Below, in pieces: positions 61,291 to 64,000 of a DNA stretch of 64,000 nt; the stretch's first letter is position 1; each line of letters starts with the position of its first letter. Position numbers and translations under genes: made by a program. This DNA comes from Aliamphritea spongicola. Its GTDB lineage: Bacteria > Pseudomonadota > Gammaproteobacteria > Pseudomonadales > Balneatricaceae. Location: NCBI GenBank assembly GCA_024347235.1, contig AP025283.1:868001-932000 (forward strand), in the 5' to 3' direction. Below the pieces are notes generated by a model. That model was not told the origin of the DNA. It was given only the letters and a program-made list of their open reading frames with translations, and searched no databases.

Positions 61291-62204
61291 TCAGGGTAAT
61301 GCCTGTTCCTGCAGAAACTGCAGGCAATGGCGGGCGCATATCCGGTCTCTGCCGTGGCTGGTGAGTTTGGCATACAGGCCGCTCTCCAGCGTCAGATAGT
61401 CAGCGGATAACGCCACCAGTGCGCCGCTTTCCAGATAGCGCTCGACCAGTCCCCGCCAGCCCATCGCGATACCTTTACCGGCGGTGGCAGCTTCCAGTAA
61501 GTAAACGTAGTTATCGAATCCGGTGAAGTTAGGTTCGCAGGATTGTTGCTGATGCTCAAACCAGTTTTCCCAGGTAGACCAGCCCATATTGCGTTTGGTG
61601 AGTTTTAAAAACGGCAGTACCTGCCAGTGGCTGAGATCTTCCTGCAATGTGTCTTCGTGTTCTCTGGCAAAGGCCGGGGAGCACACCGGCATCAGGGCTT
61701 CATGAAAGACCCGGGTAGCATTTTCCTGATCAGCCGCGCTGACCTGATAACTGAAATAGACATCAATCTGCGGGTCGAATGACGCTGCCAGCGCGTCGTA
61801 TTCGTAAGTCATGATGCGGATCTGGGTCTGTTCACCGACGGCCTGTTGCAGGCTGGCAAAACGGGGCATCAGAAACAGGTGGGAAATTTCATGGGTGCAG
61901 GCAATTGTCAGCTGTTCATGCTCTGCTGTTTTGGCAATGTCAGTGGCGGCCTGTTGGATCTGATTGAGGCTGTCCACCACTACCCGGTAAAAGTATTCCC
62001 CTGTTCAGTCAGGCTGAGTTTTTGTTTCTGACGTTCAAATAAGCGTACTTCCAGACGGGACTCAAGCCCCGCCACATGGCGGCTGATGGCGGACTGTGAG
62101 GTGTATAGCTCCTGCGCTGCATGGCTGAAATTACAGTGTCTGGCGGCCGATTCAAAGGCCACTAAGGCACTGGTGGAGGGAATTCTGTAGCGCTGTCTGG
62201 TCAT
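61291..62204 (-). CDS. LysR-type regulator, GcvA-like (frameshifted)
   Basis: About 304 residues. Start MTRQRYRIPSTSALVAFESA with helix-turn-helix HAAQELYTSQSAISRHVAGL. One G lost near 62000-62003 (LTEQGEYFYRVVVDSL after repair). Effector domain with CSPAFAREHED, STWENWFEHQQ and AATAGKGIAMGWRGLVE typical of the group. Paralogous to the LysR genes at 31 and 45 kb. Divergent from the PhyH gene and probably controls it. Confidence 0.9.
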
Positions 62205-62303
62205 ATCAAATCCGGTATCAAAGGTCTCACAAATCGGCAATTTTCGCCGGGGAAGTCTTCGGTTACATTTTCAATATGTTCAGAAAATAGCCTATCGGGG
62301 GAT

Positions 62304-63139
62304 ATGGAAATACACAACTCTCTTGAAAATATAAGCGCTTCTGAAATTCAGAACCGCTTTGTAAACGATGGAATTGTTTTCCCCTGCGCCTGATGAGTAC
62401 CGAACAGGCTGCTGGCTATGCCAGTCAGTATTACCACTTCCAGCAACAGGCAATACAACGGTTTGGCAGTGAAATTTATATCAAACCCCATCTGGTCGCC
62501 CCGTGGATTTATGAAATAGCCCGCCAGCGAGCATTGCTTGACCGGGTGGCAGCGCTGCTCGGCGATGAAATTCTGCTCTGGTCGTCGGATATTTTTAACA
62601 AACCCGCCGGCAGCGATAAACGGGTGGGGTTTCATCAGGATTCGCCGTACTGGGGACTGAGCCCGGAGGACGGGCTGGTCAGTGTCTGGATTGCGCTGAC
62701 CAGCAGCCAGCCGGAGAGCGGCTGCATGCAGGTGATTCGCCAGACCCACAATATAGGGCTGTTACCCCATAGAAAAACCTATGCGCCAGACAATATGCTC
62801 AGCGTCGGCCAGGAAGTGGAATATGACTGTGATTCTGCCCTGGTGACCGATGTTGCACTGCAGCCCGGAGAATATTCGATCCATCATTTCAATCTGATTC
62901 ACGGCGGCCAGCCGAACAGCAGCACACAGGACCGTATCGGTTTGGTATTCAGGTTTATCCGTCCGGGAATGGTACAGAGTCAGGGGCCGGATTCGGCCAC
63001 CCTGATGAGAGGCAATAACAGTGGTGGCTATCAGTTGGAAACGCCGCCGGCAACGGAACTGGGTGAACCGGAAATGGCACAACTGCGGCGGGTGTTTGCT
63101 GAAAGCCCCAGTGGCTTTGGCGGCCAGATGCTGGCCTGA
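62304..63139 (+). CDS. Phytanoyl-CoA dioxygenase (PhyH) family 2-oxoglutarate oxygenase (frameshifted near start)
   Basis: About 278 residues. Start ATG at 62304 (MEIHNSLENISASEIQNRFV); one C lost near 62381-62384 joins it to the main frame (FPLRLMSTEQAAGYA). Iron site VGFHQDSPYWG (His-x-Asp) and FNLIHGGQPN (distal His), with 2-oxoglutarate Arg in RIGLVFRFI. Bacterial relatives hydroxylate small substrates such as ectoine or phosphonates. Coupled to the downstream Asp/Glu-racemase-fold gene by a 27-base gap. Confidence 0.88.
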
Positions 63140-63166
63140 CAGAGAATAAAAATAAGGAGTCTGAAT

Positions 63167-63993
63167 ATGAAACCGGAAAAGTGGTCTGACCCGAGCAATA
63201 AGCTGTTTCCCCATCAGGTGGGATTTACGGCGCCGCCAATGGACTTTGACGCGGCCCCAACGGACTTTTGCGCATCAGCCCGGAGACTGTCGGTGTCCAT
63301 GGCCGGTTACTCCATGCGCCGGGCTATGGCCACCAGCTGAGCCAGCGACAGGATAACTTCAGCCTGCTGGAAGAGTTCGTGCACTGTATGTCTAACAGCG
63401 GTGCGGACGTGGTGGGACAGGTGGGCAGCAACTGGGTGCATTGCACCGGCACCACACCGGCGGATATTCGCGCTTACTGTGACCGTATCAGCGATACCTA
63501 TGAGACACCGTTCCACATGGCCGGAATGTGTCTGGTGGAAGGGCTTCGTGAGCTGAATGCCGAGAAGATTGCCATCAACGTGGTGTATTACTGGCCGGAC
63601 TGGCGGGACGGTATCGTCGGTTTTCTCAAACAGGCCGGTTTCGATGTGGTTTATTCCGGCAACTTTGTGGATCAGGGATTTTATGAAACCCAGCAGGAAG
63701 TGAATGATCACACCTGGATTTTCCCCGGTGATCTGGCTTCCCGCTCGATGAACTATGTGGCCGAACAGGCACCGGACGCTGATGCCGTTGTGGTCATCGG
63801 TATGCCCAACTGGCGACGGGCGGATGGCCTGCCCCAGCGCACCGTCAGCCTTGCCCGGGATCTGGAAGCGGAGATTGGTAAGCCTATTGTGTCCTCCGAC
63901 TTCGCCCTTTACTGGCGCATCATGAAAACCCTCGGCATTGCCCCGGTTGGCTCGCAGGGACAACTGCTCAGCCGCTTACAGACAGGAGAATAA
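63167..63993 (+). CDS. Maleate isomerase/arylmalonate decarboxylase-like protein, Asp/Glu racemase superfamily (frameshifted near start)
   Basis: About 275 residues. Start MKPEKWSDPSNKLFPHQVGF with AAGGAG before it; one C lost near 63257-63260 (DAAPNGLLRISPETVGVHG after repair). Catalytic Cys candidate in NWVHCTGTTPAD; the C-terminal PIVSSDFALYWRIMKTLG corresponds to the SSNQALxW region of this family, where racemases carry a second Cys that is absent here. A one-Cys member suggests a decarboxylase or isomerase rather than a racemase. It follows the PhyH gene and precedes another gene at the window edge. Confidence 0.82.
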
Positions 63994-64000
63994 TAATGAA
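63985..64000 (+). CDS. Start of a further gene cut by the window edge
   Basis: AGGAGA at 63985-63990 followed by ATG at 63996, just after the stop of the arylmalonate-decarboxylase-like gene. Only the first codon is present, so no product can be named; close spacing suggests the same operon. Confidence 0.5.

Overview
This is a chromosomal segment of an aerobic, probably marine gammaproteobacterium of the Oceanospirillales/Pseudomonadales type. The evidence is the gene order rpsU-yqeY-dnaG-rpoD, the cell-envelope cluster lptD-surA-pdxA-rsmA-apaG-apaH-glpE-cca with amgK-murU diverging from it, and a large set of betaine and osmolyte uptake and catabolism genes. I saw no tRNA, rRNA, CRISPR array, insertion sequence, integrase or prophage gene.

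Sequence quality dominates the reading. Nearly every gene longer than about 200 codons, including essential ones (rpoD, dnaG, rpsU, tsaD, lptD, surA), is broken by apparent one-base losses, almost always in runs of G, C, A or T. By eye I count on the order of one hundred. Adding one base to the run restores family-typical protein each time. I treat these as read or consensus errors, and each gene is given below as one corrected feature with the break positions noted.

Layout. 1-27 kb is housekeeping: the macromolecular synthesis operon (rpoD, dnaG, yqeY, rpsU on the minus strand); tsaD, plsY, folB, folK; lemA with an M48 peptidase; the long minus-strand operon from lptD to cca; amgK-murU (peptidoglycan recycling), djlA, rpe, gph; a CobW-type GTPase; and a three-gene operon of a saccharopine-dehydrogenase-like protein, DUF4166 and DUF2269.

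27-51 kb is an osmolyte and one-carbon region. A MarR-type regulator diverges from a glycine-betaine-type ABC importer (proX, proW, proV). A GcvA-like LysR diverges from a dimethylglycine-dehydrogenase-like flavoprotein and a non-pyrrolysine MttB-family methyltransferase. After a short interlude (aldose dehydrogenase, truncated hemoglobin, a CheW protein split by a zinc-binding CZB domain, MAPEG protein) comes a second catabolic block: FAD oxidoreductase, BCCT transporter, two enolase-superfamily enzymes, a LysR regulator, a membrane di-iron oxygenase with its own Rieske ferredoxin and reductase (like rhizopine MocD, MocE, MocF), an M24-fold protein resembling the DMSP lyase DddP, a PanB-like aldolase and a GntR regulator. 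This combination of betaine uptake, oxygenation, C-N or C-S bond cleavage and folate-linked one-carbon chemistry is the best candidate here for an undescribed pathway.

52-64 kb holds smaller accessory units: an AhpD-like protein, exported cupins, an HxlR-regulated quinone reductase, a LysR-controlled aldehyde dehydrogenase / old yellow enzyme / aldehyde dehydrogenase / 2-oxoglutarate oxygenase group, a YSC84-type lipoprotein, and a LysR-PhyH-arylmalonate-decarboxylase-like unit that runs off the right edge.
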